Below, piece by piece: positions 45,604 through 54,880 of a stretch of 64,000 nucleotides of DNA. Source of the DNA: Dreissena polymorpha. Its lineage: Eukaryota > Mollusca > Bivalvia > Myida > Dreissenidae. Each line of letters opens with the position of its first letter. Position 1 is the first letter of the stretch. The position numbers and the translations under genes are program-made. Under the pieces are notes generated by a model. That model was given only the letters and a program-made list of their open reading frames with translations. It was not told where the DNA came from and searched no databases. Location: contig NC_068356.1 of assembly GCF_020536995.1 (NCBI RefSeq), forward strand, positions 80,519,107 to 80,583,106. The letters run 5' to 3'.

Positions 45604-47810
45604 AACTTGCCAGCAATCACTATAAAAGGACAATCAAATTTTATGTAAATAGAGATAAATTATGCGCCAGTGCTAAATTACGTGCAATTAATGATAAAAA
45701 CCCGAAAAAATATTGGAAGTTCCTTAGGAGTCTCAAACCAAAAACAAAAGAAACAAGCTCTCCACCAATAGAATCCTTTTACAAACACTTCAAAGAAAAA
45801 AATACAAATGCAATCGACGATAATCGTTTCAACAATGATATACAACATATACCTGACACAAATGATGTCTTAAATATGGAAATAAGCCAGGAAGAAATAA
45901 GCCGATGTATACTTAAACTACAAAACTCAAAAGCCCCTAGCCCTTCTGACCATATGTTAAATGAATATATAAAATCAACAAAAGACCTCCTGCTCCCATT
46001 TTACATAAAATTGTTTAACTGTGTATTACAAACAGGGATTATCCCACTATCATGGCTCGAAGGCACTATCATCCCTATATTTATAAACAAAGGGAGTCCA
46101 GGTGAACCAAGCAATTATAGGCCCATAACACTCCTTAGCTGTATGGGTAAACTATTTACCTCAGTCCTAAACCAAAGACTTAAGACTTTTCTTGAATTGA
46201 ACAATCTATTAGAAGAAAATCAAGCTGGCTTCCGTAAGGGTTACTCTTGTGCAGACCATATCTTTACCCTCCATGCATTAATAGAGATTCTTAAAAAACG
46301 CAAACAAAAACTCTTCTGCGCCTTCATCGATTTTTCTCAGGCATTCGATAAAGTTTGGAGAGCTGGTCTCTGGCACAAATTACTTGGCACACAAATTAAT
46401 GGTAACTTTTTTCGAGTCCTTTTAAACATGTACAGAAACATAAAATCATGCATTTCCTTTAATGGAGAATGCTCCCAGTACTTCTTATCAGAAATAGGTG
46501 TCAGACAAGGAGAAAATCTATCCCCAGTCCTATTCTCACTTTTCTTAAATGACCTTCACTCATACCTGCATATAAATGGATCCGTTGGGGTTGAACTTAT
46601 CAACCCAGATACTGCAATATCGTGGCTTAAGCTTCTGGTCCTGTTGTATGCAGATGACACCGTCATTGTCGCGAATAGTGCATCTGACCTGCAAAACAGT
46701 CTCAACACATTTCATAATTATTGCAAAAACTGGTCCCTCAATGTAAATATTGCAAAAACAAAAGTTGTAATTTTCGGTGCAAGACAAACAAGAAACTTTA
46801 ATTTTAAATGTGGCAATAATCAACTTGAAATTACAAGCACTTATCATTATCTTGGCGTTACATTCTCAAGTAATGGTTCTTTTTTAAATGCGCGCAAACA
46901 TGTTAAAGAACAAGCCTCAAAAGCCATGCACCTACTGTGGAATCGTGTTAACAATGCAAATCTACCCATTGACCTAGCTATTAAACTTTTTGATCATACT
47001 GTCCTACCTATTCTTACTTATGGCTCAGAAATATTTGGATATGAAAAACTAGAAATATTGGAACAAGGTCACAAAGATTTTATGAGAAAAATAACTAAAG
47101 CCCGTCGATCCACACCAATCAACTTTCTATATGGTGAACTAGGTCGCTATCCTTTAAGCATTAATGTAAACACAAAAATGATCTCTTTCTGGAATAGACT
47201 CATCACAGGCAAAGAAAGCAAAATATCTCTTCTTATTTATAAATACATGCTTTCACAACCAAATCTAAACTTCAAATGGATACATAAGATAAAAGAAATC
47301 CTAACATCTGTTGGAAGACCAGACATCTGGCAAAACCAAACACAAATTACACAAAACAACATCCACATACAAATCAAACAAACACTTATTGATCAATTTA
47401 AGCAATCGTGGAATGCTGAATTACAAATAAGCAACAAAGGGCGCATATACAGCAGTTTTAAAAGAAACCATGAGTTTGAGCCATACCTGATTAAAATTCA
47501 CCCGGATGAGTCCCAAAATATCTTCAAATTCCGTACTGCCAATCACTTTCTTCCTGTAGAAACAGGCCGCTATGAAGGCACGCCATTCCATGCACGCCTT
47601 TGCAACCTATGTCACACAAACGAAATAGCTACTGAAAAACACTTTTTAATGACATGCCCTTATTTTTATAACGAACGGCATCGATATATGGGAAACCTAA
47701 TAGAAAGGCACATGACGTTTAATGAAATCATTACGCCGACATCAATAGCAGAAATGAAACAGCTTTCGAGATTTACCAAAATAATAATGAAGAAATATAC
47801 CAGGCATTAG
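45507..47810 (+). CDS. LINE-A ORF2 part 2: reverse transcriptase and zinc knuckle
   Basis: 767 codons. RT blocks: NSKAPSPSDHMLNEYIK, SNYRPITLLSCMGKL, QAGFRKGYSCADHI, FIDFSQAFDKVWR, GVRQGENLSPVLFSL, LLYADDTVIV (about codon 380, catalytic Asp pair) and YHYLGVTFSSNGSF. Thumb and linker follow, then the C-terminal knuckle LCNLCHTNEIATEKHFLMTC (C-x2-C...H...C). It ends in TAG. No stops inside. It copies LINE RNA at nicked target DNA by target-primed reverse transcription. It is about 90% or more identical in protein to copy 2, which makes both copies fairly young. Confidence 0.95.
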   Translation: MVGPKCHQARKQYHEAKSKYNSIKNPDNKLSLKLASNHYKRTIKFYVNRDKLCASAKLRAINDKNPKKYWKFLRSLKPKTKETSSPPIESFYKHFKEKNTNAIDDNRFNNDIQHIPDTNDVLNMEISQEEISRCILKLQNSKAPSPSDHMLNEYIKSTKDLLLPFYIKLFNCVLQTGIIPLSWLEGTIIPIFINKGSPGEPSNYRPITLLSCMGKLFTSVLNQRLKTFLELNNLLEENQAGFRKGYSCADHIFTLHALIEILKKRKQKLFCAFIDFSQAFDKVWRAGLWHKLLGTQINGNFFRVLLNMYRNIKSCISFNGECSQYFLSEIGVRQGENLSPVLFSLFLNDLHSYLHINGSVGVELINPDTAISWLKLLVLLYADDTVIVANSASDLQNSLNTFHNYCKNWSLNVNIAKTKVVIFGARQTRNFNFKCGNNQLEITSTYHYLGVTFSSNGSFLNARKHVKEQASKAMHLLWNRVNNANLPIDLAIKLFDHTVLPILTYGSEIFGYEKLEILEQGHKDFMRKITKARRSTPINFLYGELGRYPLSINVNTKMISFWNRLITGKESKISLLIYKYMLSQPNLNFKWIHKIKEILTSVGRPDIWQNQTQITQNNIHIQIKQTLIDQFKQSWNAELQISNKGRIYSSFKRNHEFEPYLIKIHPDESQNIFKFRTANHFLPVETGRYEGTPFHARLCNLCHTNEIATEKHFLMTCPYFYNERHRYMGNLIERHMTFNEIITPTSIAEMKQLSRFTKIIMKKYTRH

Positions 47811-48097
47811 ACTAGGCTGTAAAGGTCGAACACTTATTTCTTAAACAACAACAACCACGGAGTGTATATTGACAGGAGATGAATCGAGTATTTGACCCTT
47901 ACTGTAGTAAATTCAATCTTATGCAAAAATATTCATCCGATTTTATTGGTTTATACGTTATCTTGTTGCTGATTAATTCCTCTTTCAAAAAAATATAACT
48001 TTTAGTATATTCCCGTTGTTATTAATGGATTTATAGCGAGTTAAACACAAGAAAAACACATTTTATGTTTTACCACCGCGCGTTTTAACGTGTTGTG

Positions 48098-48928
48098 GCT
48101 ATCGATCTTTTACGATTAGCGTACAGCGAAGCGCCGAGGTTATACATTTTGATGTACCCACTCACGTCTTTTGTTAAATTATAGTTTCATTTCTCGGCCG
48201 ATTTTGACAAATTATATATCATTAGAAAGCTTACGTTACGTAGTAAACAGATATATCAATATATATTAAGTTTTTCTTCTGATTTCGACAGCCCGGCGAG
48301 TTATAACTTTAACTTTTGCAAATATCATACCGTTTTGGAGTTTTAGAATCTAGATTTACGGTTGACATGTTCGTACTTAATACCAATTTGTAGCGTTTAT
48401 ATTTGGAGTTCAGTTTTAAAAATTACATCTTGCTTAGGAGAATAGAATTTTGTATACGATAGAAAAAAAAAATGTTTAAAAACGAAAGTAATTAAGGAAT
48501 GAAGGCGGGAAAATGTAGCGCGCGTTCCTAACGCACTGAACTGATGCTACGGTCTTGGCGATTATGCTTTTGTTTAGAAACCGGCCATTGAATTTATTTT
48601 GCCATCTTATTATATTTTTTTATGGAATATATTGTAGTATTTTGTTGACGAAACATATCAATAAAGCTTATTATAAATGAATCTTAATAAATCAACGATT
48701 TCAGCTCTGGTTTATAACACAGAAAGGGTGTAAAATTTATGATGAAACAGCGTATATAGCGGACCCTCTCGATATTATTCGGCTTTGCATGCATACTTGA
48801 AATAAAATGGGTGTCAAAAACATTCATCGTTTGCTGTTTATTATCAACAAGGTAATTATGTATAATTATTTGAAATGTTATTTACCTTAAATTATCAATT
48901 TATTAAAGATTCTTGAAAATCACGGTCC
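48098..48928 (+). repeat. Foldback left arm
   Basis: Matches 49893-50712 in reverse complement over about 830 bp with roughly 90% identity by eye (shared: gttataactttaacttttgc, atcataccgttttggagttt, gaaagggtgtaaa). Confidence 0.9.
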
Positions 48929-49892
48929 GTGTTACGCGGGTCATTTCGTATTTTGACTTCAGGGCATCATGTCCAACTATTGAAAATCAGATTTTTTTCA
49001 CCGGGACGATGACGGCTTGGATTTAGACAGACAGACAGATAGTTTATTCAGACTTAAACAACAGTACATCGTCTTCAACTCAAATATATAAATTATTTTT
49101 AGACGAATTGTTAGGTGATTACACATATACCAGTGATGATTCTGAGAATGTTGCCATGTTTCTTATCCGTGTAATCTAGAGTCCATGGTTTGAGCGTTTT
49201 TATCGCGGTGTTCAAAAAAAGATATCTCAATAATCTTGTTTATTGATAGATCTGCGGTTTTATTGCCCCTGTGTTCAGCACAAACCAATTATCTCGTTAT
49301 GATCAGAAACTGTGCCGACCAATACTAAATAACACTATGGTGTCATACGCCACAGCAGGGACCTATACTTGTATATTTGTCCCTAACCACAGGTGGCAAT
49401 GTCTGGTCAGATTACACTTTTTATGATACCTCCATGTCTTCTCGTGGTATTAGTGGTCATTTCTTGGAGTAATGTAACGCCAAATACTCAATTTTGCGTT
49501 TATAAGATATGTAGCGTATTGAAAACATTTATAGTCATCTGCCCATACAGATTGCCATAAACTAAATACTGTATAGATGTCAGCCAGCTAAATCACAATA
49601 CTTATAAGTGCTTAATACCTATACATGTACATTTTAAACATTTAAAAAATCTAATACTTAACATTTAACGTATTTAGCGGGTACCGGTAAAAAAAAATCC
49701 GTCATTTCGTAGTCCTATAAAGAGTGTATGGTAGTGTACGGAACAACATAACTAAAAACAGCATTCTCATTTGACCACAACGGGGTTAAATAATCTTTCC
49801 GAAAAATACAAATAATACAGAGTTTTAATTTAGAATTCTATATATTTATAACTCTTTTAACTTATAAAGATATTTCAATATACATGCATAGA
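48929..49892. other. Foldback spacer
   Basis: Not part of the arms. It holds a cagacagacagatag run with tttattcag (49026-49052), like a minus-strand LINE tail, and a second copy of the outer end (tatccgtgtaatctagagtc, near 49159), which is otherwise found only at 50773-50793. That suggests a nested or deleted relative. No gene. Confidence 0.55.
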
Positions 49893-50712
49893 CAGTTGAC
49901 CGTGATTTTCAAGAATCTTTAAATAATTTTAATTGATTGATAATTTATGGTTAATAACCTTTCATATAATTTTACATAATTACCTTTTTGATAATAAACA
50001 ACAAACGATGAATGTTTTGACACCCATTATATTTGAAGTATGCAAAGCCGAAAAATATCAAGAGGGTCCGCTATACATTTGCATACGCTGTTTCATCATA
50101 AAATTTACACCCTTTCTGTGTTATAATCAAGAGCTGAAATCGTAAATTTATTAAGCTTCATTAATACTTAGCTTTATGGATATGTCTTTAGAACAAAATA
50201 TTTCAATATATTCCATAAAAAATATAATAATCGTGGCAAAGGAAATTCAATGGCCGGTATCTAAACAAAAGCATAATCGCCATCAGTTCGGTTCGTTAGG
50301 ACCGCGCGCTACTTATTTCCGCCTTCATTCCTTACTTGCTTTCATTTTTAAACCAATTTTTTTCTATCATATACAGAATTCTATTCTCCTAAGCAAGATG
50401 TTATTTTTAAAACTGAACTCCAAATATAAACGCTACAAATTGGTATAAAGTACGAACATGTCAACCGTAAATCTAGATTCTAAAACTCCAAAACGGTATG
50501 ATATTTGCAAAAGTTAAAGTTATAACTCGCCGTGCTGCCAAAATCAGAAGAAAAACTTAATATATATTTATATATCTGAAAACTACATTACGTAAGCTTT
50601 CTAATGATATATAATTTGTCAAAATCGGCCTAGAAATGAAACTATAATTTAACAAAATATGTGAGTGGGTACATCAAATGTATAACATCGGCGCTTCGAT
50701 AAAAGATCGACA
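49893..50712 (-). repeat. Foldback right arm
   Basis: Reverse complement of 48098-48928. The frames at 49933-50145 and 50176-50448 lie in it and have no counterpart of the same length in the other arm, so they are spurious. Confidence 0.9.
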
Positions 50713-50797
50713 GATACGACACGGTCACATGACTTAGACACAACAAGATATTTGGCGTAACGGTCCCGTTTCATATCCGTGTAATCTAGAGTCCGTG

Positions 50798-51049
50798 CAA
50801 CAACAAACGCCAATGCCTCAACTCTCACTTACTATGCTTTTTAACAATTCACTTCTATCGAACACCTATAACCCTTATGTATGTACTTTGTAATAGCATT
50901 TACTTCTCAACTCTAAAATGCCCTACCTTAATCTCTCGAGCAGTATCCAATTAACTGTGCACTTGAACTCTGTAGCACACACGCGCCTGCCATAACCGAT
51001 AATCTTCACACGAGGCAATGTACAATTCTAACTGCACACGGTCTCAAAC
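50798..51049 (+). mobile_element. LINE-A copy 1, 3-prime UTR middle piece
   Basis: caacaacaaacgccaatgcc, then aactctcacttactatgctt, to gcacacggtctcaaac. It aligns with the copy 2 UTR read from 54855 down to about 54600 on the minus strand. Confidence 0.85.
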
Positions 51050-51053
51050 GGTT

Positions 51054-51170
51054 TCCGGACGTTTCACCCCCAAGACGTTTCCTCTCCTAGACGTTTCTCC
51101 CCCAAGACGTTTCCTCCCCAGACGTTTCTCCCCCACTTTGGTTTTTGTGCACACGTTTCCCCCCCCCCCC
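51054..51170 (+). repeat. E3 left subterminal tandem words
   Basis: Five to six copies of GACGTTTC(A/C/T)CCCCCA with AA or CTCCTA spacers, closing with a C14 run. The frame through them is spurious. Confidence 0.9.
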
Positions 51171-51599
51171 CCCAATAAATGTATGATTGTTTGGTTGAAG
51201 TTTATTCTTGATTTATTATCAAAATAATTATTTTGTTTATGAAGTTTTCAATTAACTTTATTTATGAAGCAGCTTGTTTGATTATTTGTTTGGTTTAACT
51301 GTGAATGGAATGCATGTAGTTGTTTTTAATCCAATTAATCCAATTAAATAGGGTCAATTGGTGAATTGATTAAATGGTTAAATCACATTTATATTAATTT
51401 CAAAACTGTTTTCCTTGTAACAGTTAAATATGATAAATAAATAAACTATATAATTGTCAACAATTATATTTTTTCATGCATTTATATGTATGTATATAAT
51501 AAAATGATTGGATGTCACTGTGAAATACAACAGATGCATCTATGACTACCATAGTTTGGATTCAAAACCAATTATAGCACTGTGGATGCTATTTTCCTA

Positions 51600-52135
51600 C
51601 TAAAGGCTTTTATAGATAAACATTTAGTTCTAAAAAGAAACTATACTGTTGCTATATCGACCTTATGAAATGTTATGATTCAATATATTGAAACGGACTA
51701 TGGTACAAGCTTATTAAGAGCGAAATAAACGGTAGATTGTTAAAAATTATTCGGTCTATGTATGAAGAAGTGAAATTATGTGTAAGACATATGGGGACGT
51801 TGTCGGATTTCTTTAATTGCAAAGAGTTCACAGAAGATTTTTGAAACGAATACTGGGTGTCAAAATGAGTACCGCTAATTCAGCTGTATACGGGGATCTA
51901 GGGCGATACCCATTATATATAAATTGCTATGTACGAATAATAAAATATTTCATAAAATTGTATACTGTTAAACAAACTAATTGTATATTATATATAACAC
52001 CTTTTAATGTACTAGTTTGGTCACTTTCGCATTACTATGCATGTGCTTATTGCTTATTATATTGTCAGTTTTGTATATGTAACGATGAACTGTAAATGTT
52101 CAAGTTATATGAATAAACTATCTGTTCTGTTCTGT
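51600..52135 (+). pseudogene. Internally deleted LINE relic with (TGTTC)n tail
   Basis: RT pieces CYIDLMKCYDSIY, NGLWYKLIKSEINGRLLKII and RSMYEEVKLCVRHMGTLSDF lead into FFNCKEFTEDF and then C-terminal LINE text FLKRILGVKMSTANSAVYGD and LGRYPLYINC. The region between, including the catalytic Asp-pair block, is gone, so it is an internal deletion. One stop occurs after DSIY. aataaactatctgttctgttctgttcc is the 3-prime tail. It is a family other than LINE-A, though with the same kind of pentamer tail. Confidence 0.75.
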
Positions 52136-53332
52136 TCCATATATAAAACTATCAATTAAGTCAAATCAAATCTATTCATTAATAATATTTAATACAGTGA
52201 TAAACTATTTAAAAACGTTTTTTTTTTGCATAATAAGGTGCTAATCTCATCTTATCCCCCTGTCACCTATTCTCATCAATGCTGATAAAAGGGCCTGTAT
52301 ATTGCACCCATAATCTAGCTGTTATCTGTTGTACTACACTTGCTAATCTAATCAATGCTTGTTTATTGCACCCTAAGTGCCTAATATCTTGTATAATGGT
52401 AGGTGTGGTTGTTATTTAATATTAGCCAAATGATGAAAATGCTGTCACATTTTTGTGGCTTCAAATTAAATTAATTTTTAAATTGGAAGGTAAATGGTAT
52501 TAATAAAGATCTATGACACACTGATAGTTATTTATCAAAATTAATTTTGACAACTACAATTCAATACTGGCTGTAATAAATTATAATTTTAATGTCATAT
52601 AACAACTTTATTTACTCAAAATAAAAATAAAAATATGTTATAGTTATTATTCATTCTTAAAAATCATAACTTATGGCTTATCTTCATTATAACACTGCAT
52701 TATGTGAATTGGGAATAAGACATCAATTTGGGAATAAATTGTGTTTTATCGAAAGTGCATAATATGCAGTTTTATATGTTGTATTTATCTAGTTTTACAA
52801 ATTATAATTAAAAAATATCGCCTACTGAATGTAATAAGTCATGTAACTGACATTTTTATACATTTTATACATTTTTACTTTTTTCCATTTTTGTGTTTAT
52901 TAAGGTGACATACATCAACTGAAAAAATATTAAGTCAACCTTTTTGGTAAAAATAATGTTTTTATCCAATTTTCGAAATGGACATAACAAACGCATGTCA
53001 TTTTCTGAATGTAAAAAGTAGCGTAAGTGACATTTTGTTAAATTTTCACGAGAAGCACAAAGATGTTTTATTAAAATAATAAACATTTTTCCGTATTCAA
53101 ATTTTCTGATTATAATAGCATTATTTAAATTGATTTTACTTCAAAACTGTATTTTTTATTAATTAAAACAAAATCCTCATAAAATGAAACTGTGTCCATG
53201 CCGTGCAAAAATACACTTTAAATGAAAAAAATTCAATCACTGTTAATGAACAAGTAATGGAAAATATCTTATTAAACTTAAATTATAGATTTGTTTGTAG
53301 CAACATGAATTCATTAATTCAATAATAGTAAT
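52136..53332. other. E3 interior, no gene
   Basis: Very AT-rich, no coding motif on either strand. Confidence 0.5.
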
Positions 53333-53605
53333 TCTTTACTTTGTAACATACCATTCTACTTAAAATGATCATCAAAAAAAAGGTGTTTGTTTACTCAATT
53401 GATTTATACAATAGTTATAATTGTTTAATTTGTAGCATACCATTCCACTTACAATGACCATCAATGACCATCAAAGAACATCAAAGGTGTGCTTTTACTC
53501 AATTGATTAATACAATAGTTATAATTATTTTAATTTATAACATACTTTTCCATTTAAAATGACCATCAAAGAACATCAAAGCTTTGATTTTACTCAATTT
53601 TTCAA
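53333..53605 (+). repeat. Three-unit repeat inside E3, about 105 bp
   Basis: cataccattc-acttaaaatg, accatcaaagaacatcaaag, ttttactcaattgatt-ata and caatagttataatt recur three times. Confidence 0.75.
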
Positions 53606-53999
53606 TGAGCTTAATTAATGCAAGAACAATTTAAGGCACTTATAAAATCAAGTAAAATGCACTCAATTAAAATACTAATACTTTATTTTCACTTTATTAC
53701 AAATAACTGTTGCTGAACAGAACAGAAGAACAGAACAATACTTTATTACTCCCAGGTATACATAGATACAACATGGGGAACATATAATATACACAGTACA
53801 AAATACATTGTTTGTTTCCGGTTCAAGTACGGGACATTTTGGTATAGGGGGAAGTCATATTTATATAAGCAGTTTGAATCACTTAACAGTTTTAACAGTT
53901 ACATTGATTGTTTGTTAGTTTTAAATTAAGTTCGCAAAATGGGAGAGATAAAAATTAACATTGGTTTTCAATAATAGCATTTGTGCTTAAACAATAATT

Positions 54000-54020
54000 T
54001 AGTAATAATAATAGTAATTA

Positions 54021-54051
<31 letters not shown>

Positions 54052-54180
54052 GTAATAATAATAGTAATAATAATAATAATAATAGTAATGATAATAATAA
54101 TAGTAGTAGTAATAATAATAATAATAATAATAAATATTATTATGATAAAAAAAATAATAATAATGATATTGATAATAATA
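54000..54180 (-). repeat. (ATT)n in LINE-A copy 2 UTR
   Basis: Trinucleotide array, with AGT variants. The tyrosine-run frame over it is spurious. It has a positional counterpart in copy 1 at 58340-58550. Confidence 0.95.
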
Positions 54181-54880
54181 CGCATAAGAATCATGCATGC
54201 ACAGAATAACCCTATACATTATCATCATTTACATGAAACGATTTCATAATCAAGATATTCACATTCACAATCTCGTGTATTTTAAGCAGTGTCATAGTCA
54301 TTGGTAATATACATCAACATAATGTTAGGAATAATTTAACAATAGATAATGTAAGTATACATACATAAATGCTATTCATTGTTCATCAGAGAAGAAACAT
54401 CACACAATTATTAACGTAATAAATAAATGTGTTTTATTTACTGGTGTATGGTACGTCTACATAGATTATAATTGTAAGTGTTTATAGAGTCGATGCGGAT
54501 CATTTCGTGGAATAGCCTCATTTGCGGACTATAGTAAATCACAGGTGACGTCACTGCACTACTGCAGTATTTAACATACGGGTCTTTGCGACCTAGTTTG
54601 AGACCGTGTACAGTTAAAAGTTATGGATCACCTCGTGTGATTTTTATCGGGTTAGACAGACGCGTGTTTTTAACAGATGTCGGTGCAAAATTAATTGGAT
54701 ATCACCCGCGAATTGAGGTAAGCCATTTAATAGTTGGAGAGTAAGTAATATATCATGCTTTAAAGTTATACAGTAGGCGTTCGATAAACTTGCATCGTGA
54801 ATAATTAAAGCAAGTGAGTTCGGAGGCATTGGCGTTTTGTGGTTGTTGTTTTTCGAAGATATAAAACTCAATGCAATAGT

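Larger units (their letters stand above)
43557..47855 (+). mobile_element. LINE-A copy 1 (L1/Tx1-like), main body
   Basis: Holds most of ORF1 and all of ORF2 followed by the first 45 bp of the 3-prime UTR; the UTR resumes at 50798-51049 and 58026-58852 after two insertions. The three UTR pieces add up to about 1.1 kb, equal to the uninterrupted UTR of copy 2 (54880-53714). The 5-prime end is missing or truncated at about 43557, inside ORF1. Confidence 0.9.
47856..50797. mobile_element. Foldback TIR element, 2.94 kb
   Basis: It interrupts the LINE-A 3-prime UTR between aacaacaac and caacaacaaacgcc; copy 2 has the two joined. Outer ends CACGGAGTGTATATT (left) and, inverted, CACGGACTCTAGATT (right) are related. 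A CAACAAC duplication is possible but the site is itself a CAA repeat. Long inverted arms lie at 48098-48928 and 49893-50712, with a 960-bp spacer. There is no coding content, so it is non-autonomous. Confidence 0.85.

Noticed and set aside
49933-50448. Two plus-strand frames inside the foldback arm
   Set aside because: The other arm does not keep them open, so they are not maintained.
53968-54228. Minus-strand frame with long tyrosine runs (and Ile/Tyr runs at 58279-58630)
   Set aside because: Translation of the (ATT)n tract in LINE-A UTRs.
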